Part shown: positions 46,643 to 57,157 of the stretch, in pieces
Layout: each line of letters begins with the position of its first letter
Position numbering within the stretch: the first letter of the stretch is position 1
Source: Flaccisagitta enflata
Lineage: Eukaryota > Chaetognatha > Sagittoidea > Aphragmophora
Length of the DNA stretch: 64,000 nucleotides
Reading direction: 5' to 3'
Assembly: GCA_965153355.1 (NCBI GenBank)
Contig: OZ231127.1
Location: 71,238,001 to 71,302,000, forward strand
Made by a program: the position numbers and the translations under genes
Notes under the pieces: generated by a model
Databases searched by the model: none
What the model was told of the DNA's origin: nothing
The model's input: the letters and a program-made list of their open reading frames with translations, nothing else

Positions 46643-47117
46643 AGTCGCAAAAGCGTTAGATGGTCAGCGGTACCCGTGCCCTGCCAAAGTAGGTTGTGCT
46701 TGAAGTTGAAGGGGAAGCAGGGCAGTGGCCCCAAAGGGGTCGATGACTTATACTTTTGGATATTGGGAATTTTCTCCTTCTCCTCCCTCTACTTCCTCTC
46801 CTTCTCCATCCCCCCCCTCAAATCCTAGCCTTAAGGCCCAAATCCCAGTCTTGAGGCCCAAATCTCAGTGTTGAGGCCCAAATCCCAGCCTCAAAGCCCA
46901 AATTCTAGCATCAAGATCTGGGATCTGGGCCTCTAGGCTAGAATTTGGGCCTTGAGGCTGGGATTTGGGCCTCAAGACTAGGATTTGGGCCTTGAGACTG
47001 GAATTTGGGCCTTAAGACTGGGATTTGAGAGGGGGGGTATGTAGAAGTTGAAGAAAAAATTCCCTGTATGTGTGAGAGTTTAGGTCATCGACCCCTTCGG
47101 GGCCGCTGCCCAAAAAG
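46643..47117 (+). mobile_element. Family F copy F5, complete
   Basis: CAGTCGCAAAAGCGTTAG, ATGGTCAGCGGTACCCG, GCAGGGCAGTGGCCCCAAAG, GATGACTTATAC, then a 21-bp array in two orientations: AAGGCCCAAATCCCAGTCTT to 46910 and its inverse GGGCCTTGAGGCTGGGATTT to 47030. The right arm GTCATCGACCCCTTCGGGG and GCCGCTGCCCAAAAAG runs straight into the (AAG)n array. With E1 this is the best copy for defining E/F ends. Confidence 0.85.
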
Positions 47118-47156
47118 ATGAACAAGAAGAGGAGGAACAAGAATAAGACCAAGAAC

Positions 47157-47393
47157 AAAGAAGAAGAAGTGGAAAAAGAAGAAGTGGAAAAAGAAGAAGA
47201 AGAAGATGATGAAGAAGAAGAAGAAAAAGAAGAAGCAGAAGAAGAAGAAGAAGAAGAAGAAGAAGAAGAAGAAGAAGAAGAAGAAGAAGAAGAAGAAGAA
47301 AAAGAAGAAGAAGAAGAAGAAAAAAAAGAGGAAGAAGAAGAAGAAGAAGAAGAAGAAGAAGAAGAAGAAGAAGAAGAAGAAGAAGAAGAAGAA

Positions 47394-47440
<47 letters not shown>

Positions 47441-47475
47441 AGAAGAAGAAGAAGAAGATGAAGAAGAAAAAAGAA
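47157..47475. repeat. (AAG)n array, about 315 bp
   Basis: AAG units with GTGGAA, GAT and AAAAAA interruptions, starting about 40 bp after the end of F5. Confidence 0.97.
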
Positions 47476-47529
47476 TACAATTGTGTGCACAATCCCCCTT
47501 CCAACTCCCTCCTCCACACCCCTTTGACC

Positions 47530-47594
47530 ATAAATGGACGCACAGACGGACAGATAAATACTCTTATAGAGTCGCTTTCCCGCGATTAAAAAGA
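47530..47594 (-). mobile_element. Family A head fragment
   Basis: GACGCACAGACGGACAG, TACTCTTATAGAGTCGC and TTTCCCGCGATTAAAAAG form an inverted head; the tail side is replaced by the AAG array and unrelated sequence. Confidence 0.6.
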
Positions 47595-47840
47595 AAATGA
47601 AAAAAAAAAGACGAGGAAAAAAACATGAAAAGGAAGAAGAAAAAGCGAAAAGAAATATGATAAATAGAAGATGTGATGATAGAAGAAAACCTTACCCTAT
47701 CCTTCTCTCCTCTCAGTCATTTTGAAAGGAAAGATCTCTCACTCAGTCACTCACTCTTTCTTTGTTCACCATAAATTAGATATGAGCCTAGATTTCTTTT
47801 GAATGAGCCGAGGGAAAAAAAAAGATGAAGAAAGAAGAAA

Positions 47841-47949
<109 letters not shown>

Positions 47950-48178
47950 CTGGAATTTTCTGTTCCCTTGAATGCACTCAGGCAGTGAGGCGCAGCCGTG
48001 CGTGTGCGTATGTCGTCTCTCATGCGCAAAGTAAGCAGGAATACAGACGCACATGCATGTAAGATGCGTGTAAGATGAGACCAGTCCACGCGATGACGCG
48101 ACGCACGCAGAAAATCGCGAACATAAATTCAGAAAGACTGATTGATATTTTGCTTAATTCGGAACAACGCTTGGTTAG

Positions 48179-48191
48179 GGGGGGGGGGGGG
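48179..48191. repeat. Poly(G) homopolymer
   Basis: A run of 13 G, just upstream of family B copy B3; a second GGGGGG occurs at about 48210. Confidence 0.85.
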
Positions 48192-48231
48192 AATCGAATT
48201 AGTTTATGCGGGGGGCAAAATTGCCCATTGT

Positions 48232-48440
48232 TTTTTTTTCAGTTGCGGGCCCGGCTTTATTCGTCGGTCCGTTGGTCCATCCCTTGGTCCATCCATTTGT
48301 CAGTGGTGATAGAGTCAAAAAGTGGAAAACAAACGTTTTGGGTACTTTTTGTGTATGTATGTGTGTGTTGGGGTGGGGCTAGGATGCCCCTGCCCACGCG
48401 CCCGCAACGATATTTCGACCCCGCGTCACTTGTCATTTAA
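48232..48440 (+). mobile_element. Family B copy B3
   Basis: CAGTTGCGGGCCCGGCTTTA (degraded head), GTCGGTCCGTTGGTCC, GTGGTGATAGAGTCAAAAAG, GGATGCCCCTGCCCACG, CCGCAACGATATTTCGACCC and GCGTCACTTGTC. Confidence 0.75.
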
Positions 48441-49774
48441 CTTTCTCAAACATGACAATAAGTGATCGAATGTAGTGCGTACGTACGTCTGAGTGTATGT
48501 GTTCTTTCGTGGCTATTCATGTCTGATATTGACATTATTGTATGTATCCATCATGTTCTCATCAAAAACAATGTAAGATATACTCATAAAACTTACCTTC
48601 CAAGCTAAGATTAGTCTCTTTGCCTACACATTTTAGACAAAGATCCGCATAAAATCTCAATTAAACGACATAAAACGATGTAAAATTCCGAGAGAAAAAA
48701 AAAGAGAAGATGATAAATTCTATGCTATTTAAATCATGGAGACATTGGCCAACCAACCGTGATGATAAAGTGATGTTCCACGAAAAGTCAATGGCGCATA
48801 CCTAAACTCATTATTCTCACGAGGTCATTCACTTACAGCTTATATTTCTGTTGCAAAGTGCAGTTTCGTTTATTTTCTTTATTTATGTGCACCTTGAACA
48901 ATGGATTTTTCAGATAGTCTTAAATCCGAATCGACTACATCATTAAAGTCATGAATGACTCTACACCACCTATACATTATCTGAATAAGGAATGTTTCCA
49001 ACGCAAAGGATTAATTGCTTAATTTTAAAGCTGTTTATGATATCTTTAGATGAATGAGAAAGAAAAGTTCAACACGAATGCACCCTTTGTCACTCCATCA
49101 GGGTAAAATTGGGTCGGAATTTTTAAAAAACTTTTTTTAATTTTATGTTAAATAAAAGTGAATTATTAGCATATTAAAAGCTACTTCAATTTTCTAAAGT
49201 AACTCAACCAAACGCCAGTGAAAAAAATTAGTTTGGCGCCTTAAAAGACAACGATACCACAATTTTTTTCACCTATCTTAAATCATATGATCATGTGCCA
49301 CTATACTATGCGAGTTGACCGTGATTGCAGGGGTATTGATTCCATGAGGGTATTTTTATAAAAAAACCGCTTCAGTAAAAGTTGTCTCCTGACCCTCTGA
49401 GTTTACGAGAGAAATACCTTTTCAAACTCCTTGGCGACATTGTAGTTACTGTCTTGATGAAGCACCAAATGGCTGAAGCATGCTGGTTTTACTTTTTGTA
49501 AATTCTTTTCAAGTTTTATCCAACGAAAAAAAAAAATCTAAAGCTTTTGGCGTCCAATCTTACTTATTCTGTAAGCGATTTTAGAAACACACTATTCTAT
49601 ACAACATGCACCGTTGTTGCCATTCAGCCATCTTATCTCATGCGTGTCATTTAAAGGGACTTTCTCCATCGATTTCGTCGACTGGTTACTATCATACTCT
49701 TGAGAAATATTTTGAATGAGAATTTTTATCCGCACATAATCCTTACAACATCTCCACAGAATATGGACTTTGAG
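48441..49774. other. Unique sequence, about 1.3 kb
   Basis: The longest stretch of the window with no tandem repeat and no family member. Open frames are short, with no domain, promoter or splice pattern that I can support. Confidence 0.55.
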
Positions 49775-49995
49775 TTTTTAGTCGCGCACATGTAACTCTA
49801 TAAGAGGCTTTGTCCATCCGTCGGTCCGTCGGTCGGTCAGTTGGTCGGTCAGTCCGTGGACACGAGTCGAAAATTGAGGAAATGAGGGTTTTAGATGCTT
49901 TTTGTGCATGTGAGTGGGGGACTTGTGGTGTGGATTGGGGTTGGATGCCCCTGCCCACCCGTCCGCAACGATATTGTGACCCTGCGTCACTTGTT
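49775..49995 (+). mobile_element. Family B copy B4
   Basis: TTTTTAGTCGCGCACATG, AACTCTATAAGAGGCTTTG, TCCATCCGTCGGTCCGTCGG, GACACGAGTCGAAAATTG, GGTTGGATGCCCCTGCCC, CGCAACGATATTGTGACCC and TGCGTCACTTGTT. The cleanest family B copy here. Confidence 0.85.
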
Positions 49996-50100
49996 TACTT
50001 TTTTGTTTCGTTTCTGGAAGAGATATCATCACAAATATGAAACCTTACTACTATGGACGGTGGAAGAACATTTGCAATATTTTGGATCCTGATATTTCAG

Positions 50101-50180
50101 GCTCTGTCTCTGTCTCTGTCTCTGTTTCTTTCTCTGTCTGTCTGTCTCTGTCTCTGTCTCTGTCTCTGTCTCTCTCTGTC

Positions 50181-50228
<48 letters not shown>
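50101..50228. repeat. (TCTCTG)n then (TC)n
   Basis: TCTCTG/TCTG units to about 50193, then pure TC to 50228. Confidence 0.96.
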
Positions 50229-50230
<2 letters not shown>

Positions 50231-50380
50231 CCTCATTTTCGATGGAAAAGTTGCGAATTTTCTCACGCACAAAAACTTTTCGCTCTTTTGCCTAATCTTT
50301 CTTTATCTCATCATCATTTCCAGCGCAACGACCGTGGATGGCTTTACTGCCCATCCCCATACCCGTCCACATGCCCATCC

Positions 50381-50383
<3 letters not shown>

Positions 50384-50432
<49 letters not shown>
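50384..50432. repeat. (TC)n microsatellite
   Basis: A pure TC run of about 24 units. Confidence 0.96.
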
Positions 50433-50434
<2 letters not shown>

Positions 50435-50960
50435 GTGACGGCAGCGGTGTTAACTTTCGCACACAGTGGATTCATTCAAGCATTATTTATTCATCTCAAC
50501 TCAGAATTTCGGAGAGAATGAGAAAAAAAAGTATAAATACCTTTCAGTGCTGTATACGCCCTCTATGCGGGTTCCTCTCTTGATCTCTTCTGTCGTTCTC
50601 TATATCGCTGTTTGTTTTTTGTTCTTTGTTTTTGTGTTTTTTTGCCTGCTATACTTTTTTCTTTTCTTTTTTCCTATTCTTCACTCCAATATTTTCTTCT
50701 TTATGTTTCGCCACTGTTCTCTGCTACTTCATTTTCCAATAATCAAATTGATACTAAGAGAAATAGGGTGAATAACTGCGATTCATTCAGCTATTACAAA
50801 TGTCTTGTTCAACGCTTTTTTTTTGTTGATATGCAAATTAGTGGCATCATAAACAGATTTCATATCCATTTTTTGTCCCTTGAACTTTGGCATTGTCCTC
50901 ATAATATCACCACAAAGATTTGCACATACCAAGAAGAAAGATAGACCGAAATAAGAAGGT
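50433..50960. other. Unique T-rich sequence
   Basis: A good 5' splice motif (AGAAGGTAAGTT) at 50954-50965 has no convincing exon leading into it. Nothing else recognised. Confidence 0.45.
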
Positions 50961-50984
50961 AAGTTTGCAAAAAAGAAAGTGAGA

Positions 50985-51535
<551 letters not shown>

Positions 51536-51748
51536 AGATTTAGGGCGAAAATAGTTCTGAATCGCGTCACGATCTGCTACTCAATTTGCCCTTTCAACTG
51601 CGATCACGCCCACCTTCGATCCTTTTTTTTTCAGTATTCTCATCTCCTCATAGAAGTGAACTAAATCATGTGATTAGAACAAGTTCACATTGGTACGGTT
51701 ACATTGGCAGTTTCATTGTTAGCGATTGCATCCTCAACATCTCATATA

Positions 51749-51906
51749 CAGTGGAGCACCGCTAGCGCGCACCCGCTAATAAGGCATGCCCACCTATAAG
51801 GCATACAGTTTATGGCCCCATGAAAAAATGTGTAGTTATTTCTAAATTGGTAATAAGGCAGCTTCACTATAAGTCTCTTGACATGCGCTCTAGTGAAGCT
51901 CAAATG
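51749..51906. mobile_element. pogo-like miniature element P1
   Basis: Left end CAGTGGAGCACCGCTAGCGC; right end inverted CATTTGAGCTTCACTAGAGC. TA at both flanks. The interior repeats CTAATAAGGCATGCCC and CTATAAGGCATAC. The CAGT-GA-C.CCGCTA layout with TA duplication is typical of pogo/Tigger termini. Confidence 0.75.
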
Positions 51907-52073
51907 TAGTACTTTCTCACAATTTTAATGAGTCAAATGAACACAAAGAAGATTTTCGCATTGTACTTAAATGAAAAAAAAAATGTGAGCTTACAGTGTA
52001 AACGCACTCACAAATATCTTGATAGCGAAAAAATGGTGTCCAACCTTGCTGACTAAATATATACAGTGGATCA

Positions 52074-52205
52074 CCGCTAGAGCGCACCCACTAATAAGGC
52101 ATGCCCGCCTATACGACATGCAGCTTATTATCCCGTGAAAGATTTAGTAGTTATCTTTATGTTGGTAATAAGGCATAAGGCATGCGCTCTACTGACGCTC
52201 CACTG
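52074..52205. mobile_element. pogo-like miniature element P2
   Basis: Left CAGTGGATCACCGCTAGAGC, right inverted CAGTGGAGCGTCAGTAGAGC; TA at 52072-52073 and 52206-52207. Same family as P1 (CACTAATAAGGCATGCCC shared), with better preserved ends. Confidence 0.8.
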
Positions 52206-52283
52206 TACTTCGGTAAAGAATCATTGGTAATTCTAGCATTGTGCTCAATGTTTTAAAAATGCGCGGTCTGCAGAGGCCTTGAA

Positions 52284-52389
52284 TTCATGAAGCAAAAGCA
52301 TCAGTTTTGGGTTCACATACATTTATTGGAAGACTACTCTCCACCAATAAATGTATGTGAACCCAAAACTGATGTTTTTGCTTTATGAA
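52284..52389. repeat. Near-perfect hairpin, 46-bp arms, 14-base loop
   Basis: Left arm 52284-52329 and right arm 52344-52389 pair at 44 of 46 positions (GGGTTCACATACATTTATTG in the left arm). The direct repeat AGAGGCCTTGAA lies at 52272-52283, touching the left arm, and again at 52411-52422. This could be a tiny fold-back element with its target repeat, or a hairpin RNA locus. Confidence 0.85.
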
Positions 52390-52422
52390 TGATTATTCAC
52401 CATACAGACTAAGAGGCCTTGA

Positions 52423-53117
52423 AGAATTTGGTTGAGTCACGTAGAAGATACTATTTTTTTCTGGACAAGAAATATGGTCAAGTCTCGATTATGATAAATG
52501 TCGCTTCATCCCGAATCCTTTTTTTAAAAGTCATGGCATATCGATGGTCAATTTTTGAAAAAAAAAAAGAGTCTAGAATATAAATGCCGTGGTATATTGA
52601 TAGTGTGTCGCTGTATTTCGAGTATCGGTGAGATGCGAATTTGGAAAAAATGAGCATCGCGTTATACCGTCATCGAAGACGCACATACTATCCCTAGTCT
52701 GGGAGATGGAATATGTTTAGCGAAGTTACTGTATACATTTCGCACAATGATTCTATTTCTGATCTTACTTTTTACCCTTCCTCTTTCCCTTTTTTTCATT
52801 CCTGCCCATTTCCAAAAAAATGGATATTCAATAACCAGGTAAGTTTTGTTTCAAAACGATGTTGTGCTTCTGAAAAATGGTTGATAAGAACTAAAAAAAA
52901 AGAAGAGTCGACAGTTGAGACGCTCATGCATGTATGATGTTAGATTGTAAGAGATGGATGGGGAAGGGAATTCAACACGTAAAGACGTAAGAATACATAA
53001 TTCAGTGAAAGTGCCAATTTACCTCGGGTATGAGTCAACATCGGAATCATTTATGAACTACTTTGACCACCACAGAATCATCACCACATTACTTTCATGG
53101 TGTCTCCTTCATCACTA
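52423..53117. other. Unique sequence
   Basis: A 5' splice-like AACCAGGTAAGTT lies at 52833-52845 behind an open frame without domain or acceptor; not called. A poly(A) run lies at 52558-52568. Confidence 0.45.
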
Positions 53118-53277
53118 CAGTTAAACCCCGCTCTAACGGATTTCAAAGGACTAACAAGTATTATCTGTTACAGGCGGAATTGTGTTATTGCCAATATGCC
53201 AATAAAAGAAAACAAGTTGAAGGGACCATGAATTTGCTTCTGTTAAAGGAGGAATTACATAAGAGCGGGGTTCTATG
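53118..53277. mobile_element. pogo/Tigger-like miniature element P3
   Basis: Left CAGTTAAACCCCGCTCTAAC (then GG), right inverted CATAGAACCCCGCTCTTATG. TA at 53116-53117 and 53278-53279. Second-order inverted repeats TTACAGGCGGAATT and TTAAAGGAGGAATTAC lie in the interior. The AACCCCGCTCTAACG core is a textbook pogo-type end. Confidence 0.85.
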
Positions 53278-53436
53278 TAGTTGCCATGGATGACCACCAT
53301 TCAGGAAAGTCTCCACTAAATTCCATGCACAATTCGCATTTGAATTAGGTTCTCCATGTAACGAAGAGTTTTCTGTTTCATTTTCTCTTCATCTCACAAT
53401 ATCCAAGGGCTTGAAGAGTCCCGCCTATCCTCAGAA

Positions 53437-53567
53437 CAGTTGAATCCCGCTCTAACGTATTTCAGGGGGCCAACAAATTTTATCTGTTATAGGAGGAATT
53501 CTGTTTTAGCCAATATAGAAAAAAAGAAAGAAAATGGTTTGAAGGGACCAAGAATAAGCATCTGTTA
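53437..53567. mobile_element. pogo/Tigger-like miniature element P4, cut by family B
   Basis: CAGTTGAATCCCGCTCTAAC, TTATCTGTTATAGGAGGAAT and TTTGAAGGGACCAAGAAT follow P3 closely, up to GCATCTGTTA. There P3 would continue AAGGAGGAATTAC, but family B copy B5 begins instead. Confidence 0.8.
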
Positions 53568-53772
53568 CCTCGCAACTCTATGAGAGGCTTTGACTGTCCG
53601 TCCATCCGACCGTTGGTCTGTCCATCTATGGTGATCGAGTCAAAAAGTGGAAAAACGAGTTTCAGATACTTTTTGTGTATGATTGTGTGTGTGGGTGGGG
53701 GTTGGGGTGTTAATGGGGGTTGGATGCCCCTGCCCACCCGTCCGCAATGGTATTGTGACCCCGCGTCACTTG
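53568..53772 (+). mobile_element. Family B copy B5
   Basis: CCTCGCAACTCTATGAGAGG, CTTTGACTGTCCGTCC, TGGTGATCGAGTCAAAAAG, GGGTTGGATGCCCCTGCCC, GCAATGGTATTGTGACCCC, GCGTCACTTG. Junction with P4 at the left. The right half of P4 is not found after the copy, so a simple insertion does not explain the junction. Confidence 0.8.
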
Positions 53773-53959
53773 CATTGTAAATTTCTAATGCCGGGCTCAG
53801 AATTTAATTGAAATTTTTCCAGACAAATATGCTTTTAATTATAGTTCCTTTACTGCTCTCGGATGTTTGCGCACCCTCGCTGCCACTCACTTTCTGTCAC
53901 GTGGTCTCCCTTCATCCCTCCTCTTCCACCTTCCCTGAAATGTCAGAATTTAAAAAGGA

Positions 53960-54033
53960 GTGACTAACCAGGATTGAACTCGCGACTGCAAAGCCTGAAG
54001 TTCAGCAACTTAACCAACAGGCCATGAAGCCAC
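53960..54033 (-). tRNA. tRNA-like unit (degenerate tRNA or tRNA-derived SINE head)
   Basis: The minus strand begins GTGGCTTCATGGCCTGTTGG and has an A-box-like TGGCCTGTTGG and a B-box-like GAGTTCAATCC. The acceptor stem pairs 6 of 7 (GTGGCTT with TAGTCAC), the D stem pairs TGGC/GTTG with wobbles, and the T stem pairs 4 of 5. A TTTTT terminator follows at 53956-53952. The anticodon arm does not fold cleanly (a 10-base loop or mispairs), so no isotype is assigned. It is best read as a tRNA pseudogene or the promoter head of a SINE. Confidence 0.5.
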
Positions 54034-54462
54034 TTTTCTTGATGCTGAAAATAAAGCTAATGTATCATTAATGAATCGAGCAAATGTTCCCACGCACAAA
54101 TCAAATCGTGAATTGAAATCATCGTGACTTATCTTTTCTGATTTTTGAAATGCCATAACTCCGAATCAACGGATTGGCTTGATTTTTTGTGCGGTAATGT
54201 CAAATGACCATGTCTACTACTGTATTAAGTTTCAGGAATTTTTGAGAAGTAAACCCACGCCAACCAGCCTACCTGCCTGAAAATTTCAAGCAAATACAGC
54301 TTAAAAAATGTTCAATGAAAATTTCAGAAACTTTGCATGAATGATCATCCAACCCCTTGACATATCCTGAGTGAGTTGAACAGCAATCACATAATTACTT
54401 TTACTGCAATCGCATAGAACATTTTTCTTACATATCAAAAATTAAAACGTTTTAAGTTGCGA
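54034..54462. other. Unique AT-rich sequence
   Basis: GCCATAACTCCGAATCAACGG at about 54152 is in the style of phrases in the TA-flanked elements near 62 kb; otherwise nothing recognised. Confidence 0.45.
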
Positions 54463-54700
54463 ACAAACAACTCTGTTTGTCTGTTATCTGTCTGCCAGTC
54501 TGTTCATGTACGGAGCGAGCGGAGCGATTGTAGCAAAGCGGAGCACTGTGTAGCGATGCAAACGACCAAGTGGTGTTTTAAAAACGCAATTGTCTCAAGT
54601 AGAAATAGACCCGGAGCTTGGGTTTGGGAAGGGATTGGATTGCGTTGATATGCCCCTGCCCACCTGTCTGCCTCAATATTGTGGACCCACGTCACTTGTT
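54463..54700 (+). mobile_element. Family B copy B6, with a family G fragment inside
   Basis: Left CAAACAACTCTGTTTGTCTG (degraded head), right TATGCCCCTGCCCACCTG, AATATTGTGGACCCACGTC and ACTTGTT. The B body is replaced at 54511-54612 by part of family G. Confidence 0.65.
54511..54612 (+). mobile_element. Family G fragment, right-end half
   Basis: CGGAGCGAGCGGAGCGATTG, AACGACCAAGTGG, TTTAAAAACGCAATTGTCTC and AAGTAGAAATAGACCCGG match the right-end half of G1 read on its sense strand (TTAAAAACGCGATTGTCTTT, GGCTAGAAACGCGTCC). Confidence 0.65.
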
Positions 54701-54774
54701 ATATAACGGCTACATGTAACGCATTTTGGCCATACGTGATGCGTTTTGGCCAAATGTGACATAACACAGCCGCA

Positions 54775-54967
54775 CTAAGGGCGTGTTTCTAGTGATGACA
54801 ATTATCGCGTTAAATCCTCTTATGCGCGATTACAGCGTGATCACATTTTCATGAATTTCAATCGTCCAAAGGAGTAAATGAAGTGTCAGAGAGCCCGTGA
54901 ATGGAACGAGTGAGCATAGCAAAATGGAGCGCTGTGGAGCGCTGCGGAGCGAGTGAGCGGAGTGAGT
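54775..54967 (+). mobile_element. Family G fragment, left-end half
   Basis: CTAAGGGCGTGTTTCTAGTG, ATGACAATTATCGCG, GATTACAGCGTGATCACAT, GAGAGCCCGTGAATGG and GGAGCGAGTGAGCGGAGTGA match the left-end half of G1. The right-end half is missing here. Confidence 0.7.
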
Positions 54968-55430
54968 AAAAAATTTGTTGGTCCTTGCTATCCATTGGAG
55001 CGAGATTCAACTGTATTTGAAGATGCATCTACAGCTGTCAGGCATTTTGATGCACCCCTGTCTCAGCGTCCTAACCCCGGTTGGGTGCTCCACATATCAA
55101 AAGTAAGGAATTTCATTATATCTCTTTTAATCATGAATATAATGATCAATTTGATTTCATTATAAAAAAAAGTTATATTTTTTATATTTTTTGTTTTTTA
55201 TAAAAACCTGATTTGTATTATACAGTGTAATCGATCAACATACTGATATTTAAAAAAATAATTAATACCAATTTACTTTTATAATTAGTTTATCTACATT
55301 TCACGTAAACTCTTCTACAGCAAGTGTTTTAACATTAAAATTTTTTTTTTAGTACCTTGATATTTTTTAACAAACACAATTTAAATCTAAATTAATACAA
55401 AAGACATTCCCAACTTATGCCTTGTGAAGC
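54968..55430. other. Unique sequence with a short open frame
   Basis: One + frame, entering from the G fragment, reads PLERDSTVFEDASTAVRHFD up to TCAAAAGTAAGG, a moderate splice donor at about 55102. There is no acceptor, start or domain to support it. The following 300 bp are very AT-rich. Confidence 0.35.
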
Positions 55431-55620
55431 ACCCAAAAACCCCGGCTTATCTTGGCCTCATCAACCTAATACAGGCCTCACCAACCTATTCCTAGCCTCA
55501 GCGACCTGTTCCAACCTCGCCAACCTAATCTTGGCATCACCGACCTAATCCTGACCTCACTGACTTAAACCTGGCCTCACCAACCTTTCCCAGCCTCACC
55601 CGCCTAGTACTGGCCTCAGT
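55430..55620. repeat. About 20-bp minisatellite (CCTCACCAACCTAATCCTGG)n
   Basis: Nine or so degenerate units varying at the AACC/GACC and CTAATCC positions. Confidence 0.88.
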
Positions 55621-55784
55621 TCGGAGCAGTGATGAAGGATTGGCTAATGTGAAATTCAAAAACACCAAGTTTCTTAATTTGAACATCAATGTATGAAACA
55701 CAAATGTAACAATTATTTATAATGAACGAAATTGACCAAAAACAGGCAAATATCAAATTTCTAGTCTGGTCGTTGCTCATTGCA

Positions 55785-56385
55785 TTGTGGCTGTGTTCTT
55801 CTCCATTGTTGTTCTTATTCTCTATTGTCATTGTTCTTCTTCTTCATCCCTGTTCTTTTTCTGAAATGTTCCTCCCCATCGTCGTCGTTTTTCCTCCTTC
55901 ATCTTCATTATTCTTTTGCTTGATTGTCATTGTTTTTCCCCTTCATTGTTGTCATTCTTTTCTTTAATTGTCATGGTCTTTCTCCTTGATTGTCATGTTT
56001 TCCCCATCATCATCCTTTGTCGTTTTTGTTCTCCTTCATTGTCGTTTTTCCTCTTTTTTCATCCTTGTCGTTCATCTCCTACATTGTTGTCGTTTGTCTC
56101 CGTCATTGTTGTTGTTCATCTCCTTCATTGTTGTCGTTCTTCTCCTTCATCGTTGTCATTCATCTCCTTCAGTGTCGTCATTCTTCTACGTTATTGTTGT
56201 TGTTCTTCTCCTTCATTGTTGTTGTTCTTCTCCTTTATTGTTGTCATTCCCCTCTTTCATCGCTGTCGTTTTCCTCCTTCATCGCCGTCGTTCTCCTCCT
56301 TCATCGCTGTCGTTGTTCTCCTTCATCGTCAACGCTGTTCTCCTTCATCGCCATTGTTCTCTCCCTCATCTTTGTCGTTTTTATT
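55785..56385. repeat. 22-bp minisatellite (TTCTTCTCCTTCATTGTTGTCG)n-type
   Basis: Roughly 25 units of about 22 bp, with CATCGT/CATTGT and TTTTTC variants; TTCTTCTC at 56203 and 56225 shows the period. Stop-poor frames run in all three + phases with a 22-residue period, as expected when the unit is not a multiple of 3. Confidence 0.92.
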
Positions 56386-56583
56386 GAAAATAACCATCAA
56401 ATTACACCTTTTTTAAGTTGATATCCATTTTGTTTATTTTGAATATTGTTCGCTGAACTCTTGGAATTGGTCAGTATTTATCTCACCTGGTTCACGCGGT
56501 GTCTGTTGGTAGTTGATACATTTCTCCTCCACTTACAAGCGTTCTTCCCTTGCAACTCGTGATAGGAATGAAATTATTAAGAA
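56386..56583. other. Unique sequence
   Basis: Nothing recognised. Confidence 0.5.
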
Positions 56584-57157
56584 AACAAGGCCAACACCTA
56601 TAAGTCGCGTGCGAGACTTAAATAATTACTTTATTACATAACCACATAACTAAAATGACTTTCATTGAATTCAATTGATATAAGATGACTTAAAATGATT
56701 TAAAATGACCTAAAATGACTTAAAATGACCTAAATTGACTTGAATTGACCTAAAATGACTAAAATGACCCAGTGACTAAAATGACTTAAATTGACTTAAA
56801 TTGACTTAAAATGACTTTAAATGACTTTAAATGACTTTAAATGACTGAAATTGACCTAGAATGACTTAAATTGAACATAACTGACCTAAATTGACTTAAA
56901 TTGACCTAAAATCACTAAAATGCTGAAAACTATTAAAGTAACTCAAATGACATAAATTGACTTAAACTGACTTTAAATGACCCAAAATGACTTAAAATGA
57001 TCTAATTTGGATTTTAAAAGACCTAATTTACTTAAAAAAAGTTAGTAGGAATAAAACGGATAAAAAAAGTAAAGTGTGACCAACCGACCAACCGACAGAC
57101 CGACCGACCGACCGACGGACAAAGCGGGGTGTAGAGTCGCGTAGCACGCGACTAAAA
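56584..57157 (-). mobile_element. Family D copy D3, complete, long decamer array
   Basis: ACAAGGCCAACACCTATAAG, TCGCGTGCGAGACTTAAAT, about 35 units near GACTTAAAAT/GACCTAAATT at 56650-57010, AAAAAGTAAAGTGTGACC, a CCGA run, GCGGGGTGTAGAGTCGCG and AGCACGCGACTAAAAAG. It shows that family D is a family A-type head and end enclosing an expandable decamer array. Confidence 0.85.

Noticed and set aside
53960-54033. Functional selenocysteine or suppressor tRNA (TCA would fall in one reading of the loop)
   Set aside because: The anticodon stem does not pair properly in that register and the unit is far too short for a selenocysteine tRNA.
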